From assembly GCF_016025525.2 (NCBI RefSeq), contig NZ_JACSGR010000001.1, forward strand, positions 62,001-126,000: a stretch of 64,000 nucleotides of DNA. The letters run 5' to 3'. Both the position numbers and the translations under genes were made by a program. This DNA is from Eikenella glucosivorans (GTDB taxonomy: Bacteria; Pseudomonadota; Gammaproteobacteria; Burkholderiales; Neisseriaceae). Below are positions 16,831-25,342 of the stretch, in pieces (positions within the stretch are counted from its first letter, which is position 1; every line of letters starts with the position of its first letter). The notes under the pieces were generated by a model. It was given only the letters and a program-made list of their open reading frames with translations, was not told where the DNA came from and did not search any database.

Positions 16831-17475
16831 ATGAACGATTTCCGGCAGGATTTCCTGCGTTTCGCGCTGGAGCAGGATGTGTTGCGCTTCGGCGAATTTG
16901 TTACCAAAGCAGGGCGGCTCTCGCCCTATTTCTTCAACGCCGGACTGTTTAACGACGGCGCCTCCACCCTCACGCTGGCGCGCTTCTACGCGCAGGCCAT
17001 TCTCGAGAGCGGCATCGAGTTCGACATGCTGTTCGGCCCGGCCTACAAAGGCATCGTGCTGGCTTCGTCCACCGCCATGATGCTGGCCGAGCGCGGGCGC
17101 AACGTGCCCTTTGCCTACAACCGCAAGGAAGCCAAAGACCACGGCGAGGGCGGCACGCTGGTGGGCGCGCCGCTGGCCGGGCGGGTGCTGATTATCGACG
17201 ACGTGATGTCGGCCGGCACTTCGGTGCGTGAATCGCTGCGCCTGATTGAGGCGGCGGGCGCGGTGCCGGCCGGAGTGGCGATTGCGCTCGACCGCATGGA
17301 AAAAGGCACGGGCGAACTCTCTGCCGTGCAGGAAGTGCGCCGGCAATACGGCTTGCCGGTGGTGCCGATTGCCAGCCTGCGCGACTTGCTCGCCTTGCTG
17401 GCAGACGACGCGCAATTTAGGCAGCATCTGGCGCCGGTGCAGGCCTACCGCGACCGCTACGGCGTGTCCGACTGA
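16831..17475 (+). CDS. pyrE: Orotate phosphoribosyltransferase
   Basis: Joins orotate to PRPP to give orotidine monophosphate, the fifth step of pyrimidine synthesis. Its 214 residues are the normal length. The PRPP-binding motif [13 protein letters not shown] is at 119-131 and the flexible-loop motif [12 protein letters not shown] at 98-109. A TATAAT lies 36 bp before the ATG. It is monocistronic. The ATG is the first in-frame one and gives the conserved N-terminus. Confidence 0.95.
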   Translation: MNDFRQDFLRFALEQDVLRFGEFVTKAGRLSPYFFNAGLFNDGASTLTLARFYAQAILESGIEFDMLFGPAYKGIVLASSTAMMLAERGRNVPFAYNRKEAKDHGEGGTLVGAPLAGRVLIIDDVMSAGTSVRESLRLIEAAGAVPAGVAIALDRMEKGTGELSAVQEVRRQYGLPVVPIASLRDLLALLADDAQFRQHLAPVQAYRDRYGVSD

Positions 17476-17631
17476 TACAGGCTACCTGAAAACAAGGCTA
17501 AATTTCCACGCAACCAAAAGTTTAAATCGTTTTCGGGCAGCCTGCCCTTCAGGCTGGGCTGGCCGAAACTGATCGCCGCCATATTTTCAGGTAGCCTTTT
17601 GCATACGCTGCCCGATTCCCCGCGCAGCAAA

Positions 17632-17655
17632 AAAGCAGGCTTTCCAGCCTGCTTT
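17632..17655. terminator. Bidirectional terminator between pyrE and hpf
   Basis: AAAGCAGGC / GCCTGCTTT form a perfect stem with loop TTTCCA, with A and T runs on both sides. It serves converging pyrE and hpf. A reverse DUS lies just upstream at about 17586-17597. Confidence 0.85.
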
Positions 17656-17714
17656 ACTTATGCCTACTTGGTTTGCACGCCCCTTGGCTTCGCGGCCTAA
17701 GGGCTACCTGAAAC

Positions 17715-18044
17715 CTATTCTTCCACGCTCAGCTTGCCGCTCGGTTCGGCACGGTGTTGGTGCTGCTGTTTTTTGCCTTTGTGTTTCAACACGGCGCGGT
17801 CGAGCTTGTCGGCCAAAAGGTCGATGGCGGCATACATATCTTTGTCGGTTTGGTCGAGGTGCAGGTCTTTGCCGGCCATGTGCCAATCCACTTCGGCTTT
17901 CTGCTCCAGTTTGTCCACCGAAAGCGTAACGGTGGCGGAAATCACATTGTCGCTGTGGCGCACGATGCGGTCGAGTTTGGTGCTGATGTAGTCTTTCAGG
18001 GCATCGGTAACTTCGATGTTGATTCCGTTGATTTTCAGATTCAT
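17715..18044 (-). CDS. hpf: Ribosome hibernation-promoting factor (short HPF)
   Basis: Binds the small ribosomal subunit between the A and P sites and promotes inactive 100S ribosomes in stationary phase. From the ATG at 18044 it has 109 residues: MNLKINGINIEVTDALKDYI, the conserved LDRIVRH, and AEVDWHMAGKDLHLDQTDKDMYAAID. It is the short type without the long-HPF C-terminal domain. AAGGAG precedes the ATG. It is 47 bp downstream of rpoN, the usual rpoN-hpf arrangement. Confidence 0.94.
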   Translation of the reverse strand: MNLKINGINIEVTDALKDYISTKLDRIVRHSDNVISATVTLSVDKLEQKAEVDWHMAGKDLHLDQTDKDMYAAIDLLADKLDRAVLKHKGKKQQHQHRAEPSGKLSVEE

Positions 18045-18091
18045 AACAAACTCCTTGCTAGGTGGGATTGGCCTGTGCCAACGCAGTGCCG

Positions 18092-19468
18092 CTAACTGCC
18101 GGCTTTCTGCTTGCGTTGGTGGGCAGGCGGGAAATTGAGCTCTTCGCGGTATTTGGCCACGGTGCGCCGGGCCAGCACGATGCCTTGCAATGCCAGACGG
18201 TCGGCCATGGCGCGGTCGGAGAGCGGTTTGGTTTTGTCTTCGGCCGCAATCAGGCTTTCGATCACCGCCTTCACCGCGCCGGGGCTGATGCCGTCGCTGT
18301 CTTCGCTGCCGCTGTAGGCGGCAGCCTGGCTGAAAAAGTAGCGTAATGGAAATATGCCTTGCGGGCAAGCCAAATATTTTTGGTTCACGGCGCGGGATAC
18401 GGTGCTTTCGGCCAGGCCGAGGTGGGCGGCGGTGTCTTTAATCGTGAGCGGCACTAGGCCGATGGCGCCGAAAGAGAAGAAATCGGCCTGTTTTTCCAAG
18501 ATGATTTCGGCCAGCCGCAACACGGTGCTTTTGCGCTGCTCCAGCGAGCTGAGCAATACTTTAGCCTCACTGAGCTTTTGTTTCAACTCCGGCGCCTCGC
18601 CGCCGTATTCGGCCAGCAGCTCGCAGTATTCCTGATTGAGCTGCAATTGCGGCCAGGCCTGCCGGAACATGCCCACTTTCCATTCGCCGCTTTCCGGGTC
18701 GGGGCGGATCCACACATCGGGATCGACGTATTCGGTGTGCCCCGAACCGGCAAGGCCGTAGGCGGGGAAGGGGTTGAGCGCGGCCACCAGCGCCTGCGCC
18801 GCCTCAATCGTGGCCACGCTGTATTCGGGAAACTTTTTGCGCACCAGCGGCGAGAGGCTGTTTTTGCCCACTTCGGGCAGGAAGTGCTTCACCAGGCGCA
18901 CGGCGCAAAACACGGCTTCGCTCGGCTGCTGCCGCGCCAGCTGGAGCAAGAGCGATTCGCCCAAATCGCGCGCGCCCACGCCGGCGGGGTCGAACTGCTG
19001 CAAATGGCGCAGGGCTTCGGCCAGGTCTTCTTCTTCCAGCATCCATTCCAGCGGCGAGTTTTCCACGATGTCGGTGAGGCTGTCGTTCAGGTAGCCCTGG
19101 TCGTCAAGATAGTCGATTAGGAGGTGCACGAGGGCGGCCTGGCCTTCATCCAGCGGGTGTTCGCACACTTGCGCGTGCAGGCCGCTGCGGAAATCGGCTT
19201 CATCGGCCACGGTTTCCCACACGTCGCTCTCTTCCATGCTGTTGGTTTTGCGCGTAATCGGCAGGTCGGCGGAATAGTGCGGCTCGGGCGCGCCGCTGTC
19301 GGCGGGGTCGGCCTCGGGGCGCTCCAGCATGGGGTTGTCGGCCAGCCAGCCCTCCACCTCTTCGGCCAGTTCCAGCGACGACATATGCAGAATGCGCAGC
19401 GATTGCTGCTGCTTCTGATTGAGCTGCTGGGTTTGGCGCAGTTTGAGTTTGACGGATTGCTGGGTCAT
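18092..19468 (-). CDS. rpoN: RNA polymerase sigma-54 factor
   Basis: Sigma factor for enhancer-dependent promoters with -24/-12 elements. At 458 residues it looks full length. Region I is Gln-rich (LRQTQQLNQKQQQSLRILHM). The core-binding part, the HTH region with FPLRYFFSQ and the C-terminal RpoN box ARRTVAKYRE (433-442) are all present. It sits between lptB and hpf, the common proteobacterial order. In gonococci rpoN is reported as a remnant, so an intact gene here is a real difference; sigma-54 could control pilin in this organism. No activator gene is in the window. Confidence 0.95.
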   Translation of the reverse strand: MTQQSVKLKLRQTQQLNQKQQQSLRILHMSSLELAEEVEGWLADNPMLERPEADPADSGAPEPHYSADLPITRKTNSMEESDVWETVADEADFRSGLHAQVCEHPLDEGQAALVHLLIDYLDDQGYLNDSLTDIVENSPLEWMLEEEDLAEALRHLQQFDPAGVGARDLGESLLLQLARQQPSEAVFCAVRLVKHFLPEVGKNSLSPLVRKKFPEYSVATIEAAQALVAALNPFPAYGLAGSGHTEYVDPDVWIRPDPESGEWKVGMFRQAWPQLQLNQEYCELLAEYGGEAPELKQKLSEAKVLLSSLEQRKSTVLRLAEIILEKQADFFSFGAIGLVPLTIKDTAAHLGLAESTVSRAVNQKYLACPQGIFPLRYFFSQAAAYSGSEDSDGISPGAVKAVIESLIAAEDKTKPLSDRAMADRLALQGIVLARRTVAKYREELNFPPAHQRKQKAGS

Positions 19469-19495
19469 GACAGGCTACCTGAAAAAGCGTAACGC

Positions 19496-20233
19496 TCAGT
19501 AATCGAAGTTTTCGCCCAGATACACGGCGCGCACTTCTTCGTTGCCCACCAATTCTGCGGGGCGGCCGCTGGCCAGCACGGCGCCGTTGTTGATGATGTA
19601 GGCGCGGTCGCAGATGCGCAGGGTTTCGCGCACGTTGTGGTCGGTAATCAGCACGCCGATGCCGCGCTGTTTGAGGAAGCCGATGATATTTTGGATGTCG
19701 ATCACGGCAATCGGATCCACGCCGGCGAAGGGCTCGTCGAGCAGGATGAAGCGCGGGCTCATGGCCAGCACGCGGGCGATTTCCACGCGGCGCCGTTCGC
19801 CGCCGGAGAGGGCGGGGGCGGGGCTGTCTTTAAGGTGGGTGATGTTCAAATCGTTGAGCAAATCGGCCAGGCGCGATTCAATCACGTCGCGGTCGGTTTC
19901 GTGCAGCTGCAAGATGGCGCGGATGTTTTCGGCCACAGTCATCTTGCGGAAAATCGAGGCTTCCTGCGGCAGATAGCCCAGGCCGAGGCGGGCGCGCTGA
20001 TACACGGTCATGTGGCGCAGCTGGTGGCCGTCGAGGCTGATTTCGCCGTGGTCGGCGGCCACCAGGCCGACAATCATATAGAAGCTGGTGGTTTTGCCGG
20101 CGCCGTTGGGGCCGAGCAGGCCGACCACTTCGCCGCTTTGGATGTCGAGCGAAAAATCCTGCACCACTTGGCGCTGTTTGAAGCTTTTGCGCAGCTGCCG
20201 CACGCTGAGTCGGCTGATGGCGGGCTCGGTCAT
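19496..20233 (-). CDS. lptB: LPS export ATPase LptB
   Basis: Cytoplasmic ATPase of the LptB2FGC complex that extracts LPS from the inner membrane. Its 245 residues contain Walker A GPNGAGKTT (41-49), LSGGERRR, Walker B FILLDEPFAGVDP and the switch His in LITDHNVRETL. It lies 27 bp upstream of rpoN. Unlike in E. coli, two genes separate it from lptA. Confidence 0.96.
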   Translation of the reverse strand: MTEPAISRLSVRQLRKSFKQRQVVQDFSLDIQSGEVVGLLGPNGAGKTTSFYMIVGLVAADHGEISLDGHQLRHMTVYQRARLGLGYLPQEASIFRKMTVAENIRAILQLHETDRDVIESRLADLLNDLNITHLKDSPAPALSGGERRRVEIARVLAMSPRFILLDEPFAGVDPIAVIDIQNIIGFLKQRGIGVLITDHNVRETLRICDRAYIINNGAVLASGRPAELVGNEEVRAVYLGENFDY

Positions 20234-20293
20234 GTTGTGTATTCCTTCAATCTGGGTGGGTAGGGGCTACCTGAAACTCGGGCGGCCTTTGCC

Positions 20294-20656
20294 TTATTGG
20301 TGCAACTGCACGGTTTGGTCGCGCTCCACCGACAGCACGCCTCTGATGCGTTTGAAGCGTTCTGCCGCCTGCGGCAAATCCTGTTGCGGCGGGATGCGCA
20401 CGGCGAAACCGTGCAGGTTTTCATAGCGGTACACCAGCTCGGCCCGCATGGCCCGCGCGGTTTGCAGCACCTGCCGCGGGGCTTGGGCGGCAGCGGCATC
20501 GTAGAAAATAATCAGCACGCGGTTGTCGGCGGCGGTTTGATTGGCGGGCGGGGCGGGCAGTTCGCGTTGCCCGACGGCCGGCGCGGGCTGCGGGGCGGTG
20601 CAGGCGGCGAGCGCGGCCAGGCAGGCGAGGCCGATGGCGTGGCGGATGGTAGTCAT
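20294..20656 (-). CDS. Small lipoprotein with an inhibitor-I9-like domain
   Basis: 120 residues. The signal peptide ends LAAC, with Cys19 lipidated. The folded part (about 47-118) has VLIIFYDAA, YRYENLHGFAVRIPP and GVLSVERDQTV. This resembles subtilisin propeptide / inhibitor I9 domains, where a chain ending near the protease active site reads as VxSVExD. I infer a periplasmic-facing protease inhibitor or chaperone-like module; no protease is adjacent. It sits in the lpt operon, 60 bp upstream of lptB. Confidence 0.65.
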   Translation of the reverse strand: MTTIRHAIGLACLAALAACTAPQPAPAVGQRELPAPPANQTAADNRVLIIFYDAAAAQAPRQVLQTARAMRAELVYRYENLHGFAVRIPPQQDLPQAAERFKRIRGVLSVERDQTVQLHQ

Positions 20657-20958
20657 ATTGTGTGCTTTCGTTTGCGGTTTTCAGGTAGCCTTTTCGTTTA
20701 CCGGTGGAGGCTACCTGAAAAATGTTCGGCGGTTTGCCTGCCCTCTCCCGCAGGGAAAGAGGCAGGTTTCAGGCAGCATTCGCCGTTTCGGGCTACCTGA
20801 AAGTGTTGGTTTTAAATCAGCAAACGGCTTGGGTTGCGGGCGGCTGTAACACTGCGTTTGCAATTTGCACAATGGTTTGCCGTTTTCACCTTTGCTTTTG
20901 ATTTTCAGGTAGCCTTTTCGGCTTCTGTTGGGGCTACCTGAAAAATGCCGACCCGGTT
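20657..20958. other. DUS-rich spacer inside the lpt operon
   Basis: About 300 bp without a gene. It holds an inverted DUS pair at about 20679-20721, a single DUS near 20790-20803, and a second inverted pair at about 20904-20944. The inverted pairs can form hairpins that may attenuate transcription between yjbR and lptB. Confidence 0.65.
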
Positions 20959-21339
20959 TCAGCCCGCCTTCTTTTTGCCCTGCGGCCTGCCCTGCGTGAG
21001 GCGGAAGCTGTCGTCGAGCAGCTGGCGGATAAGCGCTTCGTCGGCCCGCGCCAATTCGATGCTCAGCCAATGCTCCTTGTTCATGTGGTAGGCGGGCAGG
21101 ATGCCGGCTTGGGCGCGCATGGCACCGATGTGTTCGGGGCGGCATTTCACATTGAGCAGGGGCACGTTGCGGCCGGGCGTGCGCCCGAGTTTTTCCGCCG
21201 GCACGGGCAGGTAGGCGGCAAACCATTTGCGGTTGCCTCCGTGGCGGAACACGGCGTATTCGGGAAAGTGGGCAAAGGGGTAATCGGGCGCGGTGCCGTA
21301 GCGTTCGGCGATTGCGGCAAACAGGGTTTCGGCCTTCAT
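20959..21339 (-). CDS. MmcQ/YjbR-family protein
   Basis: 126 residues of the MmcQ/YjbR family, whose fold resembles CyaY and some DNA-binding proteins; the biochemical role is unknown. Visible family features are FAHFPEYAVFRHGGNRKWFA, LLNVKCRPEHIGAMRA and the C-terminal AYHMNKEHWLSIEL. It begins 10 bp after the lptA stop, so it is probably co-transcribed with lptA. Its presence in an LPS-transport operon is unusual and no link to LPS is known to me. Confidence 0.85.
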   Translation of the reverse strand: MKAETLFAAIAERYGTAPDYPFAHFPEYAVFRHGGNRKWFAAYLPVPAEKLGRTPGRNVPLLNVKCRPEHIGAMRAQAGILPAYHMNKEHWLSIELARADEALIRQLLDDSFRLTQGRPQGKKKAG

Positions 21340-21349
21340 CCCGCCTCCG

Positions 21350-21856
21350 TTATTTCTGCTGCGGCTGGATGGTGATGCTCACACGGCCTTTGTTGGCGTT
21401 GCTGCGGCTGCCGCCCAGCACGGTATAGACTTCGGTGCGGGTGTTGTAGGTGATGGTGTCGCCGCTGGCGCGGTCGCCGCCGCGCTCGAGTTTGGCGCCG
21501 CCGCTGAGCTTCACGATGCCGGTGGCGGATTGGTATTCCACGCGGGCGGCCTGGCCTTTCACCGTGCCTTGGCGGTCGAGCTGCTGGCCGAAGTGCACCG
21601 GGCTGCCGGAGGCGGTCATGGTTTGCGCGCCGTCTTCGGCTTTCACCACGCGCACTTTGGCGGCGCGGATATACATGGTGCCCTGCTGGATGACCACGTT
21701 GCCGGAAAATTCGGTGCTGCGGTTGCCTTGGTCGAGCGAGCCTTGGTCGGCTTCGATCTGGATGGGCTGGTTGCGGTCGGAGGTGAGCGCGAGGGCGGCT
21801 GGGCTGAGCAGGGCGGCGGCCAGGAGGATGGCGAGCCGTTTATCGTTGCGGGTCAT
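21350..21856 (-). CDS. lptA: LPS transport periplasmic protein LptA
   Basis: Builds the periplasmic bridge that carries LPS from LptC to LptD. Its 168 residues begin with a signal peptide ending ALA before LTSDRNQP. An OstA/LptA jelly-roll domain (QIEADQGSLDQGNRSTEFSG, later VVIQQGTMYIRAAKVRV) fills the rest. It overlaps the end of lptC by 17 bp and is followed 10 bp later by yjbR. Confidence 0.94.
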   Translation of the reverse strand: MTRNDKRLAILLAAALLSPAALALTSDRNQPIQIEADQGSLDQGNRSTEFSGNVVIQQGTMYIRAAKVRVVKAEDGAQTMTASGSPVHFGQQLDRQGTVKGQAARVEYQSATGIVKLSGGAKLERGGDRASGDTITYNTRTEVYTVLGGSRSNANKGRVSITIQPQQK

Positions 21857-22415
21857 AAATCACTGCCTTTATGCGGGAGGAAAGGTTGAGCAGGCCTTGT
21901 TTGTGGTTGTAGGTCATGCCTTGGGCGGTGCCGTGGGAGGCGCCGTAGCGGTAATTGACCAAAGCTTGGGTGTGCGCGGTTTGGGTTTGGGTGTTTACGG
22001 TGAGGCTGTCGGTTTCGAGGCGGCCGGCGGGCTGGGCGGCGGTGGCGGGCTTGTCAAACACCACGTTTTTCTCAAACACGATTTGGTTTTCGCCAACCAG
22101 ATAATGCGCCTGCCGGGCGCTTATCCGATACAGCATCTGGCCGCCTTGGGCAAATTCGATTTCCGGGTCGGCCAGGTAGCCGTCTTTGCGGTTGGGAAAC
22201 TGCCAGGCGCGGCTGGCGGTGAGCTGCTGGGCCACGCTGCCGTCGGCGGCGAAGCGGCGGCCTTGGATGCCGAAAATCTGGTATTGCGGCTCGCGCGGGT
22301 CGAGCGGGGTTTCTTCGGTTTCGAGTTGGCTGATGCGGTCGAGCCAGAAGCTGACGCCGCCCAGGGCCAGCGCCAAAACGAGGGGAAACCACCAGCCGCC
22401 GAATCGTTTGATCAT
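21840..22415 (-). CDS. lptC: LPS export protein LptC
   Basis: Bitopic inner-membrane protein that takes LPS from LptFG and passes it to LptA. From the ATG at 22415 it has 191 residues: an N-terminal membrane anchor (about 7-25, WWFPLVLALALGGVSFWL) and a periplasmic jelly-roll. The ATG overlaps the kdsC stop by four bases (ATGA) and its end overlaps lptA, so kdsC-lptC-lptA are translationally coupled. Confidence 0.94.
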   Translation of the reverse strand: MIKRFGGWWFPLVLALALGGVSFWLDRISQLETEETPLDPREPQYQIFGIQGRRFAADGSVAQQLTASRAWQFPNRKDGYLADPEIEFAQGGQMLYRISARQAHYLVGENQIVFEKNVVFDKPATAAQPAGRLETDSLTVNTQTQTAHTQALVNYRYGASHGTAQGMTYNHKQGLLNLSSRIKAVIYDPQR

Positions 22416-22960
22416 TGCGTGTATTGCTCCAGAGCGGTTTTCAGGTAGCCTTTGGCCTGCATGATGAGGTCGCACAATTCGCGCACGGCGCCGGCGCCGG
22501 CCGGGCGGCGGGTAACGTAGGCGGCGTGTTGCAGCACGAAGGGATGCGCTTCGGGTACGGCGGCGGGCAGGCCGCAGCGCACCATCACGGGCAGATCCAC
22601 CACGTCGTCGCCGATGTAGGCGCATTCGTGTTCGGCCACGCCGGCGGCAGCGCGCAATTCGGCATAGGCGGCGTGTTTGTTGCTGATGCCTTTGAAATAA
22701 TAATGGATGCCGAGCTGCTTGGCGCGCAGGGCAACGGAGGGGGCGTCGCGGCCGGTGATGATGGCGCTTTGCACGCCGCATTGGTGCAGCATTTTGATGC
22801 CGTGCCCGTCGAGCGTGTGGAAGGCTTTGATTTCTTCGCCGTTGTCGCGGATGAAGATGCGGCCGTCGGTAAGCACGCCGTCCACATCCATAATCAGCAG
22901 TTTGATTTGGGCGGCGGCGCGGGCGATCTCGGCGGGCAGCTCTGGCGGGTAGGGGGGCAT
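22412..22960 (-). CDS. kdsC: 3-deoxy-D-manno-octulosonate-8-phosphate phosphatase
   Basis: HAD-family phosphatase that releases Kdo from Kdo-8-phosphate for LPS inner core. Its 182 residues have motif I DVDGVLTDG (Asp25 and Asp27), motif II Thr in AIITGRD, and motif IV GDDVVDLPVM. An eikDUS overlaps the 3' coding end and encodes GYLK. It is the first gene of the lpt operon. No kdsD is adjacent. Confidence 0.95.
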   Translation of the reverse strand: MPPYPPELPAEIARAAAQIKLLIMDVDGVLTDGRIFIRDNGEEIKAFHTLDGHGIKMLHQCGVQSAIITGRDAPSVALRAKQLGIHYYFKGISNKHAAYAELRAAAGVAEHECAYIGDDVVDLPVMVRCGLPAAVPEAHPFVLQHAAYVTRRPAGAGAVRELCDLIMQAKGYLKTALEQYTQ

Positions 22961-23222
22961 GCGGTGTCCAAAGTGTCTAAATGGGGATATGCCTTAATGA
23001 TAACATGCGGCGGCGCAGGCACAAACCGTATCGGCACGGTTTTTGCTTGCGGCGGCGCGTTTTAGCGGCAAAAGGCTACCTGAAAATATAAGTTTCAACG
23101 GAATGGGCCGGTATCTGGCGAAGCCAGGCTGAGTTTCTGCGAAACCCAATATCCAGATTATTTTTCAGGTAGCCTTTTGCTCCCTCCAACTACTTATTAC
23201 TTGGCAATACTTTTTACATATA
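22961..23222. other. Spacer between divergent kdsC and putP
   Basis: No gene. It contains the DUS-framed repeat at 23073-23175 and AT-rich DNA leading into the putP promoter. Confidence 0.6.
23073..23175. repeat. DUS-framed modular repeat upstream of putP
   Basis: Opens with AGGCTACCTGAA and closes with TTCAGGTAGCCT. Inside are TATAAGTTTCAACGGAATGG, then GGCGAAGCCAGGC, then GAGTTTCTGCGAAACCCAAT. The same module order appears at 16640-16743. Confidence 0.8.
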
Positions 23223-23252
23223 TTGACTTCTTGTGTCGTTTTCCAGTATAAG
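23223..23252 (+). promoter_or_regulatory. Sigma-70 promoter of putP
   Basis: TTGACT (23223-23228), an 18-bp spacer and TATAAG (23247-23252). Transcription would start near 23260, giving a leader of about 235 nt before the putP ATG. Confidence 0.7.
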
Positions 23253-23259
23253 CAAAACC

Positions 23260-23494
23260 AAGCTGTTTGCTTTTCCGGCTGAAACGCATTTTCCCCGCCC
23301 ACAAAGGAAGGGGTGAAACGTTTCCGCCAGATGGCCGAAGCCCTTGTTCCTCATACCGCGTTCCTCAGCCTTGTGACGAAAAAGTGCTTCGGCCTTTGCT
23401 TTCAGCCGCACATCAAAACCGCCCCCAAGCGCGGTCATCCCCCAGCGGAAGCAAAATCCGCCCGCAACACGACAACTAAAACAAGGAGCAGCTC
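23260..23494 (+). promoter_or_regulatory. Long structured leader of putP
   Basis: The leader contains a perfect 9-bp pairing, GGCCGAAGC (23333-23341) with GCTTCGGCC (23386-23394). It ends with AAGGAG six bases before the ATG. It matches no riboswitch class I know. A short antisense reading across it has no support. Confidence 0.4.
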
Positions 23495-25012
23495 ATGAAC
23501 CCGATGTACATCACCTTCGGCATCTATCTGGTTGCCGTTCTCCTCATCGGCCTCGCGGCCTATTTCTCCACCCGCAATTTCGACGACTACATCCTCGGCG
23601 GCCGCAGCCTGGGCCCGTTTGTTACCGCCATGTCGGCGGGCGCTTCGGATATGTCCGGCTGGCTCTTGATGGGCCTGCCCGGCGCGGTGTATTTGAGCGG
23701 GCTGAGCAAATCGTGGATCGCCATCGGCCTGATTATCGGCGCCTACCTCAACTGGCGGCTGGTGGCCGGCCGGCTGCGCGTGCACACCGAATACAACAAC
23801 AACGCGCTCACCCTGCCGGAATACTTCTACCACCGCTTCGGCGCGCAGGGCAAAACCATGAAAGTGGTGTCTGCCGCCATTATCTTGTTTTTCTTCACCA
23901 TTTATTGCACCAGCGGTATTGTGGCCGGCGCACGGCTGTTTCAGAGCCTGTTTGAAGGCATGAGCTACAACACCGCCATGTGGCTGGGCGCGGGCGCCAC
24001 CATCGCCTACACCTTCATCGGCGGCTTCCTGGCCGTGAGCTGGACGGACACCGTACAAGCCACGCTGATGATTTTCGCGCTGATCCTCACGCCGGTGATG
24101 GTGTATCTGGGCGTGGGCGGGGCAGACGAAATGCGCGCCGCCATACAGGCCGCCGCGGCAAGCAGCGGCAAGGAATACGACAGCCTGCTGCACGGCACCA
24201 CCTTGCTGGGCATCATTTCCACCGCCGCCTGGGGCTTGGGCTACTTCGGCCAGCCGCACATCCTGGCGCGCTTCATGGCTGCCGAGAGCGTGAAATCGCT
24301 GGTGTCCGCCCGCCGCATCGGCATGACTTGGATGATTTTGTGCTTGGGCGGCGCGGTGGCCGTGGGCTATTTCGGCATCGCCTATTTCGGCGCTCATCCC
24401 GAGCAGACGGCCGCCATGCAGGGCGACCACGAGCGCGTGTTTATCGCCCTTTCCACCCTGCTGTTCAACCCGTGGATTGCCGGCGTGATTTTAAGCGCGA
24501 TTCTGGCAGCGGTGATGTCCACCTTATCCTGCCAGCTGCTGGTGTGCTCCAGCGCGATTGCGGAGGATTTCTACAAAGGCTTCCTGCGCCCGAACGCGCC
24601 GCAGCAGGAATTGGTGTGGATCGGCCGCATCATGGTGCTGGCCGTGGCTGTGATTGCCATCCTGATTGCCGCCGACCCGGAAAGCAAAGTGCTGCAGCTG
24701 GTGGAGTTTGCCTGGGCGGGCTTCGGCGCGGCCTTCGGCCCGGTGGTGATCTTATCCGTATTGTGGAAGCGCATCACCGCCAACGGCGCGCTGTGGGGCA
24801 TGATTGCCGGCGCGGTGGCCACAGTGCTGTGGGTGCAATATGCCAATCCGGCGCTGGCTGCAGCCGGCTTCGGCACGCTGTATGAAATCATCCCCGGCTT
24901 CATTGCCTGCACGCTGGTTGCCGTGGCCGTATCCCTCGCGGGCCGGGAACCGGCCGAGGCAATCCGCCAACGCTTCGAACAGGCGGATGCGGATTACCGC
25001 GCGGCCAGATAA
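23495..25012 (+). CDS. putP: Sodium/proline symporter
   Basis: Imports proline with sodium. Its 505 residues and about 13 hydrophobic segments fit the SSS family. The conserved SAGASDMSGWLLMGLPGA lies at about 49-66 and supplies sodium and substrate contacts. A motif GLGYFGQPHILARFMA is near 247. AAGGAG precedes the ATG. It is followed 330 bp later by putA in the same direction; together they take up and oxidise proline. Confidence 0.95.
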   Translation: MNPMYITFGIYLVAVLLIGLAAYFSTRNFDDYILGGRSLGPFVTAMSAGASDMSGWLLMGLPGAVYLSGLSKSWIAIGLIIGAYLNWRLVAGRLRVHTEYNNNALTLPEYFYHRFGAQGKTMKVVSAAIILFFFTIYCTSGIVAGARLFQSLFEGMSYNTAMWLGAGATIAYTFIGGFLAVSWTDTVQATLMIFALILTPVMVYLGVGGADEMRAAIQAAAASSGKEYDSLLHGTTLLGIISTAAWGLGYFGQPHILARFMAAESVKSLVSARRIGMTWMILCLGGAVAVGYFGIAYFGAHPEQTAAMQGDHERVFIALSTLLFNPWIAGVILSAILAAVMSTLSCQLLVCSSAIAEDFYKGFLRPNAPQQELVWIGRIMVLAVAVIAILIAADPESKVLQLVEFAWAGFGAAFGPVVILSVLWKRITANGALWGMIAGAVATVLWVQYANPALAAAGFGTLYEIIPGFIACTLVAVAVSLAGREPAEAIRQRFEQADADYRAAR

Positions 25013-25342
25013 GCCTGGATTGAGGTTACCTGAAACGACGTTGGGGCACATAAAATGCCGCTCCATGATTTTCAGGTAGCCTTCCGCCTGCCGCAGGCTA
25101 CCTGAAAACCTAAGCTTCCCTCCGCTGCATTGCGGCTTGCGTTTGAGCTGTGCATCAACACTTTTTTCAGGTAGCCTCCCCGTTGCCATATAAACATTTT
25201 TTTACATCCGCCGCCCCAAGTGCGGCAGATTGGTTTATGATTCCATTTTTCAAACATGAGCCGAACGGATGACTCAAGATAAAGGCAGGCTACCTGAAAA
25301 ATTCAGCTAGCCTACCGCCCACACCAAACCACGGAGACCACT
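25013..25342. other. putP-putA spacer
   Basis: 330 bp without a gene. It holds eikDUS or near-matches at about 25023, 25069-25083, 25097-25110, 25165-25178 and 25287-25300, some as inverted pairs. A long run of T near 25190-25203 could end putP transcripts. GGAG lies 10 bp before the putA ATG. Confidence 0.6.

Noticed and set aside
23214..23438. A 74-codon minus-strand reading upstream of putP
   Set aside because: It overlaps the putP promoter and leader, has no ribosome site and no recognisable product.
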